Shown here piece by piece: positions 7,821 to 17,018 of a DNA stretch of 24,867 nucleotides. Positions within the stretch are counted from its first letter, which is position 1. Every line of letters begins with the position of its first letter. Source of the stretch: an uncultured Pigmentiphaga sp. (GTDB lineage: Bacteria; Pseudomonadota; Gammaproteobacteria; Burkholderiales; Burkholderiaceae_B). The stretch covers positions 1 to 24,867 of the forward strand of contig CALAGD010000048.1 of NCBI GenBank assembly GCA_937891425.1, written 5' to 3'. Both the position numbers and the translations under genes were made by a program. Under the pieces are notes generated by a model. That model made no database searches, was not told the origin of the DNA, and saw only the letters and a program-made list of their open reading frames with translations.

Positions 7821-8738
7821 ATGAGCAACACGCAAGAAACGCATGCCGGAGAACACCAGGCGTTCATCAAGTCGCCCAAACAACTCATCACGGTCGTGGT
7901 GCTCGCGTTCGTGGTACCCGTGCTGGTGATCATCTTGCTGGTTACCTACGTCTCGCGCAGCACCAGCACGGCTCCGGGGTCCAACGCACTTACCTTGGAA
8001 GCCATCGACGCGCGGATCGCCCCCGTCGCAGGTTTCGAGCTGATTGAAGTCAGCAGGTCCAAGGAACCGCTCACCGGCGATGTGGTTTACAAGCAAGTCT
8101 GTGCAGCCTGCCACGACGCAGGGGTCGCTGGTGCACCCAAACTGGGCGACAAGGGCCAGTGGGCCGAGCGCCTCGCTCAAGGAGCGCAGGTGCTGTTCGA
8201 GTCTGCCCTCAAGGGCAAGAACACCATGCCGGCCAAGGGTGGTGCGGCTCACCTGAGCGACTACGAGATCGAGCGTGCGGTGGTCTACATGGCAAACGCC
8301 TCGGGTGGCAACCTCGAGGAACCCGCCCCTCCCGCCGGCGAAGGTGAAGGCGAGGCAGCACCCGCGGCAGCCGCACCCACCGCTGCTCCCGCTGCTGCGC
8401 CTGCCGCAACCGCCGCCAAGACCAGCGAACAGCCTGCCACTGCCGCAGCCGCACCGCAGAAAACCGCTGCAGCCATCCAGATCAGCCCGGAAGCCGCCAC
8501 CATCGGCAAGAAAATCTACGACACGGCGTGCTTCGCCTGCCACGCAACCGGCGTAGCCAATGCACCGAAGATCGGCGACAAGCAGGCATGGGCGCCGTAC
8601 ATTGCCACCGGCATGGATACCATGCTGCAAGTGGCCATCACCGGCAAAGGTGCCATGCCGCCCCGCGGAACCGCCATGCAGGCGTCCGACCAGGAACTGC
8701 GTCTGGCCATCGAGTACATGATCAAGGACGCCCTCTGA
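7821..8738 (+). CDS. Membrane-anchored cytochrome c with two haem sites (cytochrome c5-like)
   Basis: A 305-residue protein with a cytoplasmic N-terminus, one membrane segment (about 24-45) and two cytochrome c5-type domains in the periplasm. Haem sites are CAACH (about 94-98) and CFACH (about 236-240). Methionine ligands are likely in TMPAKGG and AMPPRGT, which occur at equivalent places. A linker of roughly 60 residues made mostly of Ala and Pro, with Glu and Gly, joins the domains. It probably passes electrons between the bc1 complex and a terminal oxidase or reductase; the partner is inference. The start ATG has AGGA 6 bases upstream; earlier in-frame codons run into the tRNA. A terminator follows at 8793. 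Confidence 0.9.
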   Translation: MSNTQETHAGEHQAFIKSPKQLITVVVLAFVVPVLVIILLVTYVSRSTSTAPGSNALTLEAIDARIAPVAGFELIEVSRSKEPLTGDVVYKQVCAACHDAGVAGAPKLGDKGQWAERLAQGAQVLFESALKGKNTMPAKGGAAHLSDYEIERAVVYMANASGGNLEEPAPPAGEGEGEAAPAAAAPTAAPAAAPAATAAKTSEQPATAAAAPQKTAAAIQISPEAATIGKKIYDTACFACHATGVANAPKIGDKQAWAPYIATGMDTMLQVAITGKGAMPPRGTAMQASDQELRLAIEYMIKDAL

Positions 8739-8792
8739 CCCATTTGTAGCGCAAGGTCCTCGCGCTGTTCCCGCTCTTTCGTGTTGCACACA

Positions 8793-8821
8793 CGCCCGCC
8801 GCCTGGCGGGCGTTGTCGTTT
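8793..8821 (+). terminator. Terminator-like hairpin after the cytochrome c gene
   Basis: A perfect 8-bp stem, CGCCCGCC and GGCGGGCG, with loop GCCT is followed by TTGTCGTTT. It lies 55 bases after the cytochrome stop. Confidence 0.65.
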
Positions 8822-8921
8822 CAAGCTCCAGCTGATCTCGTGATTTCCACGGGGACGTTGTGCTCTGCATCCGACTCGGCCTACGATCAGGCCATTGCGG
8901 CTGGATGCGTGGCGGCTTCCC

Positions 8922-9626
8922 ATGACTGGTAACGTTCCCCCTTTCTTTTGGCCCCTGCTCGCGTGCTTCATCGTCGCCGTGCTGGCGCTGGTGATCCTGC
9001 TCTATCCATCAGACCACGAGATCGCACCCAGGAGAACGCGACGATCGTATCATCCCGTCCGTCGCACCTTCGGAACACTGTTGCTGCTGGTAGCCGTACT
9101 TGCCGGGCTGCTTGCCCTGTCGGTCTATCGCTACCTCGAGCTGTTCACCGATCGGCCGGTCGCAGTGGTAGAGATCGTCCAGGACGACAAGCAGCAATAC
9201 ACCCTGCAGCTGGGCGTGTTCGACAACCACCAGGCCATCCAGCGCCTGCAGCAATATCTCATGCGCGGCGATGCGTGGATGATCGAGGCAAGGGTGATGC
9301 GCTGGCGGCTGCCGGCTGCTCTGGCGGGGGTGCCCTCACTCTATCGACTCGAACGCCTTGCCGGGCGTTACGACGATATTGACCAGGAACGCACACAGCC
9401 GCGTACGGTATATGGCCTGGACGACTGGGCGCTGCCCGATCTGTTCACGCTCAAGCAGAGCTTTCCCCGCTGGCTGCCGTTCGTAGAAATTCAGCACGGC
9501 AACGCCACCTGGATGCCCATGTTCAATGGCGCGCGCTACACCGTGTTGTTCAACGATCGCGGCGGCCTGCTGGCGCGCCCGAGCGATACCTACACGGCTG
9601 ATCGGCTGAAATCCATGGGATGGTAA
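8922..9626 (+). CDS. Unknown membrane protein with two N-terminal membrane segments
   Basis: A 234-residue protein I do not assign to a known function. Two hydrophobic segments, about 8-27 and 48-70, are joined by a short basic loop rich in Arg, leaving a soluble C-terminal domain of about 160 residues, likely periplasmic. That domain contains VEIVQDDKQQYTLQLG, a likely beta region, and many Arg and Trp residues, with no metal or catalytic motif I recognise. The start at 8922 is chosen because it precedes the first membrane segment closely; a TTG at 8895 is in frame but not better supported. It is alone between the cytochrome gene and the convergent ABC transporter. Confidence 0.7.
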   Translation: MTGNVPPFFWPLLACFIVAVLALVILLYPSDHEIAPRRTRRSYHPVRRTFGTLLLLVAVLAGLLALSVYRYLELFTDRPVAVVEIVQDDKQQYTLQLGVFDNHQAIQRLQQYLMRGDAWMIEARVMRWRLPAALAGVPSLYRLERLAGRYDDIDQERTQPRTVYGLDDWALPDLFTLKQSFPRWLPFVEIQHGNATWMPMFNGARYTVLFNDRGGLLARPSDTYTADRLKSMGW

Positions 9627-9676
9627 GGCACTCCGCTGCAATGGCGGCCGTGCGCCTGTCCGGTTGCCCGGCCACA

Positions 9677-10417
9677 TCAGTGCAGGATCTGGCTCAGGAA
9701 CAGGCGCGTGCGCTCGTTGCGCGGGTTCGCAAAGAATTCCTCGGGCGTGTTCTGCTCGATGATCTCGCCCCGGTCCATGAACAGGATACGGTCAGCAACC
9801 TTGCGTGCAAAGCCCATTTCATGGGTGACGCACAACATGGTCATGCCGCTTTCTTCAGCCAGTTCGACCATGACATCGAGCACTTCCTTCACCATTTCAG
9901 GGTCGAGTGCGGAAGTGGGCTCGTCGAACAGCATGATCCGGGGGTTCATGCATAATGCCCGGGCAATGGCTACCCGCTGCTGCTGCCCTCCTGACAGCTG
10001 CCCGGGGTACTTGTCACGCTGCTCGGGAATGCGCACGCGTTCGAGATACTTCATGGCCTCGGCTTCCGCTTCGGCGCGCGATTTCTTCAGCACCCAGATC
10101 GGCCCCAGAGTGAGGTTCTCCATCACGGTGAGGTGTGGGAACAGATTGAAGTGCTGGAACACCATGCCGACCTCGCGGCGGATGAGCTCGATGTTCTTCA
10201 GATTGCTGCTCAGTTCGATACCGTTGACGATGATGCGCCCTGCCTGGTGTTCTTCCAGCCGGTTGATGCAACGGATCAGTGTTGACTTGCCCGACCCGGA
10301 CGGTCCGCAGATGACGATGCGCTCACCAGTTCCGATCTCCAGGTTGATGTCGCGCAATACCTGGAAATGGCCATACCACTTGCTGACCTGTTCCATCCGA
10401 ATAATGGCATTGGCCAT
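9677..10417 (-). CDS. aapP: Polar amino-acid ABC transporter, ATP-binding subunit
   Basis: A 246-residue ATPase that drives import of amino acids. It has Walker A GPSGSGKST (38-46), a Q-loop in GMVFQHFNLFPH, the signature LSGGQQQR, Walker B IMLFDEPTSALD and the His switch CVTHEMGF, so all catalytic parts are present. It is the last gene of the leftward aapJQMP set. The start at 10417 is clear from AGGAGGAAG just upstream; a 26-base gap separates it from the permease gene before it. The end is 51 bases from the convergent unknown gene. Confidence 0.95.
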   Translation of the reverse strand: MANAIIRMEQVSKWYGHFQVLRDINLEIGTGERIVICGPSGSGKSTLIRCINRLEEHQAGRIIVNGIELSSNLKNIELIRREVGMVFQHFNLFPHLTVMENLTLGPIWVLKKSRAEAEAEAMKYLERVRIPEQRDKYPGQLSGGQQQRVAIARALCMNPRIMLFDEPTSALDPEMVKEVLDVMVELAEESGMTMLCVTHEMGFARKVADRILFMDRGEIIEQNTPEEFFANPRNERTRLFLSQILH

Positions 10418-10443
10418 GCGATTCTTCCTCCTGCATGCCTGCT

Positions 10444-11553
10444 TCATACCCTGTGATCGCGTTGGCGTCCGGTATGCAGACGCCGCTCAAGCACCTGGCT
10501 GTAACGCGACATCGAGTAGCAGTAAACAAAGTAGATGACCGAAATGAAGATATAGGCCTCTACGCTGAAGCCGCGCCACGCCGCGTCCGCCAGAGCTGCC
10601 TTCGCCGACTGGGTCAGATCGAAGATGCCGATGATGACGACCAGCGACGTATCCTTGAACAGCGAGATGAATATGCCCACCAGAGGCGGGATGACGATGC
10701 GCAGCGCCTGCGGCAGTACGATCAATACCATGAGCTGCCAGTAGCTGAGCCCGAGCGATAGCCCCCCTTCGATCTGCCCGCGCGGAATGGCCTGCAGACC
10801 TCCGCGCACCGTCTCGGCGACGTAAGCAGCCGCGAACATGATGAGGGCGATCTGCGCGCGCAGCAGCTTGTCTATGGAGAAGCCTTCCGGAAAGAACAGA
10901 GGAAGCATCACCGAGGACATGAACAGCAGGCTTACCAGAGGGACGCCCCGGATGAGCTCGATATAGACCACGCATGCAACCCGGATGGCGGGCATTTTCG
11001 AGCGCCGTCCCAGCGCCAGCACCACCCCCAGAGGGAATGCGAAGGCAATGCCGAACATTGCGAGGATCAGAGTCAGCGGCAGACCACCCCAGCGTGTGTT
11101 CTCGACGTACTCGAGCCCGAAGACACCACCCCACATGAGGATGGCCACGGAGCTGAGGGCCAGGGGCCAGACCAGCAGCAGCCAGCGGTTCCAGAAGCGC
11201 GGGATGGCGCTGTAGACCAGCGTACCGGTCAGAATGAAAATGACCAGCAGCGGACGCCATTGCTGATCGTACGGATACAGACCGAACAGTATGAGCCGGT
11301 GTTTCTCGACGATGAAGGCCCAGCACGCACCCGCGACGGCGCGGCATTCCTGCGCCGAGGTGGCATCGAAGCTGGCAGAAAACCACGCCCAGTCGAGAAC
11401 TGCGGGCACCAGCATCAACAGGATCCACACACTGAGTACCGTCAGCAGCATGTTCAGTGGTGTGGACAACAGGTTCTTGCGCACCCAGCGCCCGATGCGT
11501 TGCGCGAGTGAAGCATGGGCGCCGGGGTTGGGCAGCGGAATGCCTTCGCTCAT
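10444..11553 (-). CDS. aapM: Polar amino-acid ABC transporter, permease subunit M
   Basis: A 369-residue inner-membrane permease of the His/Glu/Gln/Arg family. Hydrophobic segments occur near 35-55, 100-120, 130-150, 165-190, 210-230, 250-270 and 335-355. The EAA loop that docks the ATPase is near 275-300 (EGGLSLGLSYWQLM then VLPQALRIVIPP). The start ATG at 11553 overlaps the aapQ stop by one base (TGATG), and GGTGGAG lies just upstream. The frame is open further upstream, but that part lies inside aapQ. The long insert between the first and second segments, with Cys-containing ATSAQECRAVAGACW, is normal for AapM-type permeases. Confidence 0.93.
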   Translation of the reverse strand: MSEGIPLPNPGAHASLAQRIGRWVRKNLLSTPLNMLLTVLSVWILLMLVPAVLDWAWFSASFDATSAQECRAVAGACWAFIVEKHRLILFGLYPYDQQWRPLLVIFILTGTLVYSAIPRFWNRWLLLVWPLALSSVAILMWGGVFGLEYVENTRWGGLPLTLILAMFGIAFAFPLGVVLALGRRSKMPAIRVACVVYIELIRGVPLVSLLFMSSVMLPLFFPEGFSIDKLLRAQIALIMFAAAYVAETVRGGLQAIPRGQIEGGLSLGLSYWQLMVLIVLPQALRIVIPPLVGIFISLFKDTSLVVIIGIFDLTQSAKAALADAAWRGFSVEAYIFISVIYFVYCYSMSRYSQVLERRLHTGRQRDHRV

Positions 11554-12758
11554 CACCGCTCCACCAGGGCAATATGGCGGTTGTACCAGTTCATGAAGAT
11601 CGAGATCGCAAGACTGACCGTGAGATAGGCTGCCATGATGATCGCGACGCCTTCGATGGCCTGGCCGGTCTGGTTCAATGTGGTATTCACCACCGACACG
11701 ATGTCGGGATAGCCGACCGCGATTGCCAGCGAGCTGTTCTTCACGAGGTTCAGGTATTGGCTGGTCATGGGCGGGACGATCACCCGCAATGCCTGCGGCA
11801 GGATGACCAGGCGCATGACCAGCGTTGGGCGCAGGCCAATCGAGCGGGCGGCCTCCCACTGCCCCGGATCGACCGACTGAATCCCCGATCGCACGATCTC
11901 GGCGACGAATGCGGATGAATACAGGACGAGCCCTGTCAACAGCGCGGTGAATTCGGGCGACAGGGTAATGCCCCCCACGAAATTGAACCCCTTGAGTACG
12001 GGCACGTCGAGTTCGGCAGGGGCGCCCGCGATCCACCAGCCTGCCAGCGGAAGGCCTAGCAGCAGCAGAACGTAAAGGTATCCGGTGCGCCAGCGCTGCC
12101 CGGTGCGCATCTGGTGCCGGCGCGCCAGGTGTGCGATGACCAGTACCAGCACCACCGCCGCCACGAAGCCAAATGCGAGGTAATCGAGGCCAACGTTATC
12201 AACCAGCCCCGGCACCTTGATGCCCCGGTTCGAGATGTATACGCCCGTCACCGGGTTCCATGCCTGCCGGGGCCCCGGAGCATTCTCGGTAATCAGGGCA
12301 TACCAGAAGAAGAGCTGCAGGAGCAAGGGGGTGTTGCGCAGTACCTCGACGTACCCGCTCGCGAGGTTGCGCGTCAGCCAGTTGCGCGACAATCGCGCGA
12401 TGCCCACAAAGGTTCCGATGACGGTGGCGAGCACGATACCCAGCGCCGACACACGCAGCGTGTTGACGATGCCCACCAGAATGGCCCGGCCATAGGTGTC
12501 GCTCGGCGAGTAACTGATGATGCTCTCGCCAATGGCGAAGCCCGCTTCGCGGTGAAGAAACTCGAACCCTGTCGTGATATTGCGGGCAGACAGGTTCTGC
12601 AAGGTATTGGATACCAGGAACCAGGCGGTCCACCCGATCAGAGCAACCGCCAATGCCTGGTAAACAACCGCGCGAACCGTCGGATTATTCCAGCTGAAGC
12701 GACTCTCCTGCCTCGCCTCGACGCGTGGCCGCTCAGCGTTCTGCTTGCTGGCGTGCAA
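11553..12758 (-). CDS. aapQ: Polar amino-acid ABC transporter, permease subunit Q
   Basis: A 401-residue permease that pairs with AapM to form the membrane channel. Hydrophobic segments include about 32-50, 92-118, 195-215, 228-245, 265-285 and 370-390. The EAA loop is seen as WEAARSIGLRPTLVMRL then VILPQALRVIVPP. The start is a TTG at 12758 with AGGA about 6 bases upstream; there is no in-frame ATG near the expected N-terminus. It is coupled to aapM by a one-base overlap and follows aapJ after a 134-base gap that contains a hairpin. Confidence 0.92.
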   Translation of the reverse strand: MHASKQNAERPRVEARQESRFSWNNPTVRAVVYQALAVALIGWTAWFLVSNTLQNLSARNITTGFEFLHREAGFAIGESIISYSPSDTYGRAILVGIVNTLRVSALGIVLATVIGTFVGIARLSRNWLTRNLASGYVEVLRNTPLLLQLFFWYALITENAPGPRQAWNPVTGVYISNRGIKVPGLVDNVGLDYLAFGFVAAVVLVLVIAHLARRHQMRTGQRWRTGYLYVLLLLGLPLAGWWIAGAPAELDVPVLKGFNFVGGITLSPEFTALLTGLVLYSSAFVAEIVRSGIQSVDPGQWEAARSIGLRPTLVMRLVILPQALRVIVPPMTSQYLNLVKNSSLAIAVGYPDIVSVVNTTLNQTGQAIEGVAIIMAAYLTVSLAISIFMNWYNRHIALVER

Positions 12759-12854
12759 TGTACATCCTACGAAAGTGACGAACGTGCCTGCCGCCTCGAG
12801 CCGATGCCACGGCCCGGGGCGGTCTCCTCATGTGTCTTGCTCGACGGGACTGCA

Positions 12855-12873
12855 CGGACCGGAGTGCCGGCCG
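12855..12873 (-). promoter_or_regulatory. Hairpin in the aapJ-aapQ gap
   Basis: CGG-A-CCGG pairs with CCGGCCG around an AGTG loop, with one bulged base. Such hairpins often protect the binding-protein mRNA so that it is made in excess over the membrane parts; that role here is inference. Confidence 0.4.
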
Positions 12874-12892
12874 TCGCCTCCAGGGATGACGA

Positions 12893-13933
12893 CTAGCGGA
12901 TGGGCCAGGCGTACATCAGGCCGCCGTTGGTCCAGAGGGCATTCAGACCGCGCTCGAGCTTGAGCGGGCTCTTCATGCCGACATTCCGCTCGAAGCTTTC
13001 ACCGTAATTGCCTACCTGCTTGATGATGTTGTAGGCCCAACGGTCGTCGACTCCCAGATTCTTGCCCATGCCGGGGATGACGCCAAGAAGACGCTGCACC
13101 GACGGGTTCGGGCTCTTCAACATCTCGTCGACATTTTCCGACGTAATACCATATTCTTCGGCCTCGATCATTGCATACAACACCCAGCGCACGAGGTTCT
13201 GCCACTGGTTGTCATCCTGCCGCACCATGGGCCCCAGGGGCTCCTTGGAGAATGTTTCGGGCAGGATCATGTAGTCGTCGGGATTGCCGAGCTGTGCCAT
13301 GCGCGTGGATGCCAGCTGTGACTTGTCGGTGGTGAAGGCATCGCAACGTCCGTTGTCGAATGCCCGCACGACTTCTTCGTATTTCTCGATGACCACCGGC
13401 TTGAAGGTCAGCTTGTTGGCACGAAACCAGTCGGCCAGGTTGAGCTCGGTGGTCGTGCCGGGCTGCACGCAGACGGTGGCATTGTCGAGTTCTTTGGCGC
13501 TGGTCACCCCGAGGTCCTTGCGTACCATGATGCCTTGACCATCATAGAAATTCACCCCTACCCCGGTCAGCCCCAGCGTCGTATCGCGCGTGAGCGTCTG
13601 CGTGGTATTGCGCGTCAGCACGTCCACCTCGCCCGACTGCAGCGCGGTGAAGCGCTGCTGTGTGTTCAGGGGCGTTGCCTTGAACTTCGACGCGTCGCCG
13701 AACATGGCTACCGCGATGGCGCGACACACGTCAACGTCGATCCCTTTCCATTCACCCTGACTGTCAGGGGCCGAGAACCCCGCCAGACCCGTGTTGAAAC
13801 CACACTGAACGTATCCTCGTTGCTTGACGGCGTCGAACGTGGGACCTGCCTGTGCTGCCATCGACACGATGTTTGCGGCCAGGGCAAGCCCCAGCTTCTT
13901 CCAGCCCGACACCCTGAACAGCTGCAACTCCAT
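12893..13933 (-). CDS. aapJ: Polar amino-acid ABC transporter, periplasmic binding protein
   Basis: A 346-residue solute-binding protein. A signal peptide with KK at 12-13 and a hydrophobic stretch to Ala29 ends at AQA. The mature part has the family-3 fold, with GYVQCGFNTGLAGFSAPD near its start, WKGIDVDVCRAIAVAMFGD, RFTALQSGEVDVLTRNTTQT (about 95-115) and the C-terminal block KNLGVDDRWAYNIIKQVGNYGE. It should capture broad amino acids for AapQMP. The start ATG has GAGGAGA upstream. It is the first gene of the transporter set and its promoter lies in the 284-base gap shared with ftsE. Confidence 0.95.
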   Translation of the reverse strand: MELQLFRVSGWKKLGLALAANIVSMAAQAGPTFDAVKQRGYVQCGFNTGLAGFSAPDSQGEWKGIDVDVCRAIAVAMFGDASKFKATPLNTQQRFTALQSGEVDVLTRNTTQTLTRDTTLGLTGVGVNFYDGQGIMVRKDLGVTSAKELDNATVCVQPGTTTELNLADWFRANKLTFKPVVIEKYEEVVRAFDNGRCDAFTTDKSQLASTRMAQLGNPDDYMILPETFSKEPLGPMVRQDDNQWQNLVRWVLYAMIEAEEYGITSENVDEMLKSPNPSVQRLLGVIPGMGKNLGVDDRWAYNIIKQVGNYGESFERNVGMKSPLKLERGLNALWTNGGLMYAWPIR

Positions 13934-14217
13934 GACGTCTCCTCTGGTTTATGTCTGGGCCCGGCACGGGAAACCGCAGCTCCCTGAACCGGGCAAGACC
14001 GATTGTCGTTACAGGCCATGGGCGGACACGGATCGGTAGCGTCTGCCACGCACGGCAAACCCGGCGCGGTGCATGGTCTTTCGGATAATACCTGCATCGA
14101 CCTTGTCTGGCCACACGCAGCGACCCTCCATGCGGCTGCACGCAAGGCGCAGCAGCACCGCCCACACCCGCCCTTGCGCCCAACAAACCCGCATCGTTGC
14201 GTTACTATTTCACGGCC

Positions 14218-14910
14218 ATGATCGAATTCAGCCACGTGTTCAAATCGTACGGCCGCGGCATCAACGCATTGACGGATGCCAACTTCCACATTGCGCCCGG
14301 CGAGTTCGTTTTCGTGTCCGGGCCGTCCGGTGCCGGCAAGTCAACTCTCCTCAAACTGGTGGCTGGGCTCATTCCACCCACCCGCGGGCGTGTTCGCGTC
14401 AACGGGCTCGACCTCGTCAGGATGCCAGCCCGCGCGCGTCCGTACCTGCGCCGAGCCGTTGGCGTGATCCTGCAGGACACCCACCTGCTGAACGATCGCA
14501 ACGCCTTCGAAAACGTACTCATGCCGCTTATCGTAACTGGGGTCGACCGGCACACGGCAACGGCGCGGGCACGGGCGGCCATCGAGAAGGTGGGGCTCAG
14601 CGGCAAGGAGAACCGGCGCCCCATCGAGCTGTCCGGGGGCGACCAGCAACGTCTCGCCATCGCACGGGCCATCGTCAACCGGCCGGCCATCCTCATCGCC
14701 GACGAGCCCACGGCCAACCTCGATCACGCCAGCGCCACGCGCATCATCGAAGTGTTCAGAGACTTCAACCGGGTCGGCGTAACCATGCTCATTGCCACTC
14801 ACGACGAATCACTGATTGCGGACCACACCCATCGCGTCCTGCACGTCGTGAATGGACGAGTCACCAGTTACATGAACGTTCCTTCCTCAGGCCAGCGGAG
14901 CGCGGAATGA
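14218..14910 (+). CDS. ftsE: Cell-division ABC ATPase FtsE
   Basis: A 230-residue ATPase that works with FtsX at the divisome to control peptidoglycan hydrolases. Walker A is GPSGAGKST (35-43), the signature is LSGGDQQR, Walker B is ILIADEPTANLD, and the His switch is in IATHDESL. The start at 14218 matches the family N-terminus (MIEFSHVFKSYG). No ribosome site precedes it. A TACTAT about 9 bases upstream could make the message nearly leaderless, which is inference. A TTG at 14197 is an alternative. The stop overlaps ftsX as ATGA. Confidence 0.93.
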   Translation: MIEFSHVFKSYGRGINALTDANFHIAPGEFVFVSGPSGAGKSTLLKLVAGLIPPTRGRVRVNGLDLVRMPARARPYLRRAVGVILQDTHLLNDRNAFENVLMPLIVTGVDRHTATARARAAIEKVGLSGKENRRPIELSGGDQQRLAIARAIVNRPAILIADEPTANLDHASATRIIEVFRDFNRVGVTMLIATHDESLIADHTHRVLHVVNGRVTSYMNVPSSGQRSAE

Positions 14911-15812
14911 AGTCCTGGCTCAGGCAGCACCAGTACGCCTTGGGTATCACGGTACGCCGATTGATCGCCCAACCCTTCTCTACCCTCACGAACATCCTGG
15001 TGGTCGCACTCGCCCTGACCATTCCGCTCGTTGGGGCGGCCACCCTGGTTTCGATCCAGCCGGTGACCGCCCATGTCGCCACCGGTCCTCAAGTGACCCT
15101 GTTCCTGACAACCACCGCGCCTGCGGGGGTGGCCAGCGAAATTGCCCAGCGTGTCCGGCAGCAACACGCCGAAGACGTCGGAGCGGTCACGGTCATTCCC
15201 CGCGATGAAGCGCTGGCACGGCTCCGTTCCCACCCGGGATGGTCGGAGGCGTTCGACGTGCTCGGCCAGAATCCGCTGCCCGATGCGGTCCTGGTGGAGC
15301 TGCGCGGCAGCGACTTCGTCACCCGAGCCGACAGGCTCGTCGCGAGCTGGCGCAGCTGGCCCCACGTAGAGCATGTACAGCTCGACAGCGAATGGGTGCA
15401 ACGCCTGCACGCCCTCATGCGCCTGGCACGCATGGGGCTGCTCCTGCTCGCGGTGGGCGTGGCGTTGGTAGTGCTGGCCACGGTTTTCAACACAGTACGC
15501 ATGCAGGCCCTCACGCAGCGCGAAGAAATTACCGTCGCCCGCCTGCTGGGTGCCACAGAATCCTTCGTGCGACGCCCCTTCCTCTACCTCGGAGCCCTCA
15601 TCGGTGGTGTTGCCAGCTTTATTGCCATCGGCCTGGGGGCGCTCGTGCTCTCGTATCTGAATACGGCTGCAAGCGCGCTTGCGCGAAGCTACGGAGTCGA
15701 GTTTTACCTGCACTTGCCCCCGACCAGCTGGCTCCTGACTTTCGTGCTGGGTGTTGTTCTGCTCGCGGCCTTCTCTGCACTCTGGTCAGTTACCAGAAAT
15801 ACGCGTTTCTGA
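14907..15812 (+). CDS. ftsX: Cell-division membrane protein FtsX
   Basis: A 301-residue inner-membrane partner of FtsE. Four membrane segments (about 24-48, 170-198, 226-252 and 275-296) and a periplasmic domain between the first and second fit the FtsX layout. The cytoplasmic loop with FNTVRMQALTQREEITVARL and GATESFVRRPF is conserved in the family. The start ATG overlaps the ftsE stop, so translation is probably coupled. It is transcribed toward the candidate origin. A weak hairpin (GCGGC and GCCGC at 15832-15847) follows the stop codon. Confidence 0.92.
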   Translation: MKSWLRQHQYALGITVRRLIAQPFSTLTNILVVALALTIPLVGAATLVSIQPVTAHVATGPQVTLFLTTTAPAGVASEIAQRVRQQHAEDVGAVTVIPRDEALARLRSHPGWSEAFDVLGQNPLPDAVLVELRGSDFVTRADRLVASWRSWPHVEHVQLDSEWVQRLHALMRLARMGLLLLAVGVALVVLATVFNTVRMQALTQREEITVARLLGATESFVRRPFLYLGALIGGVASFIAIGLGALVLSYLNTAASALARSYGVEFYLHLPPTSWLLTFVLGVVLLAAFSALWSVTRNTRF

Positions 15813-16112
15813 GACGTATTCCATCCATCATGCGGCGCTGAAGCCGCCTCCAGGGCGTTGACGGTGCACCTTGCCGTGCAGGCGTCCGCCCGCCTACCCC
15901 CTCACCAGAAGCCCCCAGCTCCCGCCCGCCGTTGCGGCAGGACTTTCCCTGCCTGGATCGATACCCAGAGTCACTGACGACCATGGGTTCCATACCGGAG
16001 CCCTGTTGTGCCAACGCAGCCCCCAAGGGAGCTCGTTTCCTTCCTCGCGCTGCGCGACTTCCTGTCGGGGCACCTGCCGCAGGCCGTGCAACCGCTACTC
16101 TTATTCCCAAAG

Positions 16113-16121
16113 TTATCCACA
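16113..16121 (+). promoter_or_regulatory. DnaA box, perfect
   Basis: TTATCCACA, 9 of 9. A 7/9 box in the opposite direction lies at 16126-16134, so the two form an inverted pair. Confidence 0.8.
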
Positions 16122-16305
16122 GCCCTGTGGATTCGCCTAGAGGGCACAGGATGTGCACAAACTGTGAACGCTTTCTGGACAACTACGCTGTCTGACACCG
16201 CGACATTTCTTGTTCAACTGCGTCCCCACGCTATCGAGTTGATTATCCCCGTCAAGATCTGAACGTAAGTCTTTGACATCGCGGAAGATAAGCTGGTTGT
16301 CCAAG

Positions 16306-16314
16306 TTATCCACA
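16306..16314 (+). promoter_or_regulatory. DnaA box, perfect
   Basis: TTATCCACA, 9 of 9, just left of the AT-rich inverted repeat at 16326-16363. A weaker TTATCCCCG lies at 16243-16251. Confidence 0.8.
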
Positions 16315-16325
16315 GGCTCATACGT

Positions 16326-16363
16326 ACTTGTTGCCGTTTTAAAACAGAAGTTAACAAACAAGT
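16326..16363. repeat. AT-rich inverted repeats in the candidate origin
   Basis: ACTTGTT (16326-16332) and AACAAGT (16357-16363) flank the perfect palindrome GTTTTAAAAC (16336-16345). The segment is much more AT-rich than the genome around it. It is a candidate unwinding or protein-binding site. Confidence 0.5.
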
Positions 16364-16825
16364 AAAGGACTTCGTCCCGCTACTTGTCGCCTGCATTCCG
16401 CGGCAGCCCGGGATCGACCTTGTTCCGTGCGAAACTGGCTCGGCACTGCATGTACGCCGGCGGGCCTACAGTGTCTCGAGTGGAGTTGTCCTGGTGGTCC
16501 GGCTAATGCACCAGGACCGGGCAAAGCCAGGCTAAGGGCGGCGAGACAGCCCCGGTGCCGAACCAAACGTCTGCTGCAGTGGAAAGCTTCAATCGCGCGA
16601 GGTGAAGTTCGCCGTGCATGTGAGAGTGGGGACCGTCGACCGGTCTCAGCGAGGATTTCCTCCCGGTGATCGACACGATGCCCGCCGCAGTCTGACGAAC
16701 GACTGGCTGAAGCCCCCGCGCCGGCGGGTCTGTGGTTTACGCGGTTGCAGGCGCGGCGATCCTGCTTCCAGTGCCGGGTCTTTGTGGTAGCGGAACCGCT
16801 CGCCCCGCAAAGCAACAGGGCTTTC

Positions 16826-16834
16826 TGTGGATAA
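16826..16834 (-). promoter_or_regulatory. DnaA box, perfect
   Basis: TTATCCACA on the minus strand, 9 of 9. It faces the boxes at 16993-17009. Confidence 0.8.
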
Positions 16835-16992
16835 GTACAGGGATTTCAGGGCCAAGTTACTGTGTACCGATTCTTGACAAGTCACCCGTTTGAGCAGCGC
16901 TCGAAAGTCATTCACATTTCTTCCGACTTTATCCCGGTAGTCCGGAATTGCCGGATTCAGCGCAAGGTATTGATCTGACAGAGAATTTCAGC

Positions 16993-17009
16993 TTATCCAC
17001 TTATCCACA
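16993..17009 (+). promoter_or_regulatory. Tandem DnaA boxes
   Basis: TTATCCACT (8/9) at 16993-17001 is followed directly by TTATCCACA (9/9) at 17001-17009, sharing one base. The AT-rich repeat at 17019-17059 begins 9 bases later, the usual order of DnaA boxes next to an unwinding element. Confidence 0.8.
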
Positions 17010-17018
17010 GCCGCTTGG

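Noticed and set aside
11554..12036. An extension of aapM into aapQ
   Set aside because: The upstream open frame is a shadow of aapQ; a good ribosome site and family length support the ATG at 11553.
14073..14906. An N-terminal extension of ftsX reaching back to 14073
   Set aside because: It lies in another frame across ftsE, which has clear ATPase motifs; the family N-terminus starts at 14907.
16351..16815. A 154-codon minus-strand frame in the candidate origin
   Set aside because: Arg- and Ala-rich without recognisable domains, and no ribosome site; typical chance frame in GC-rich DNA.
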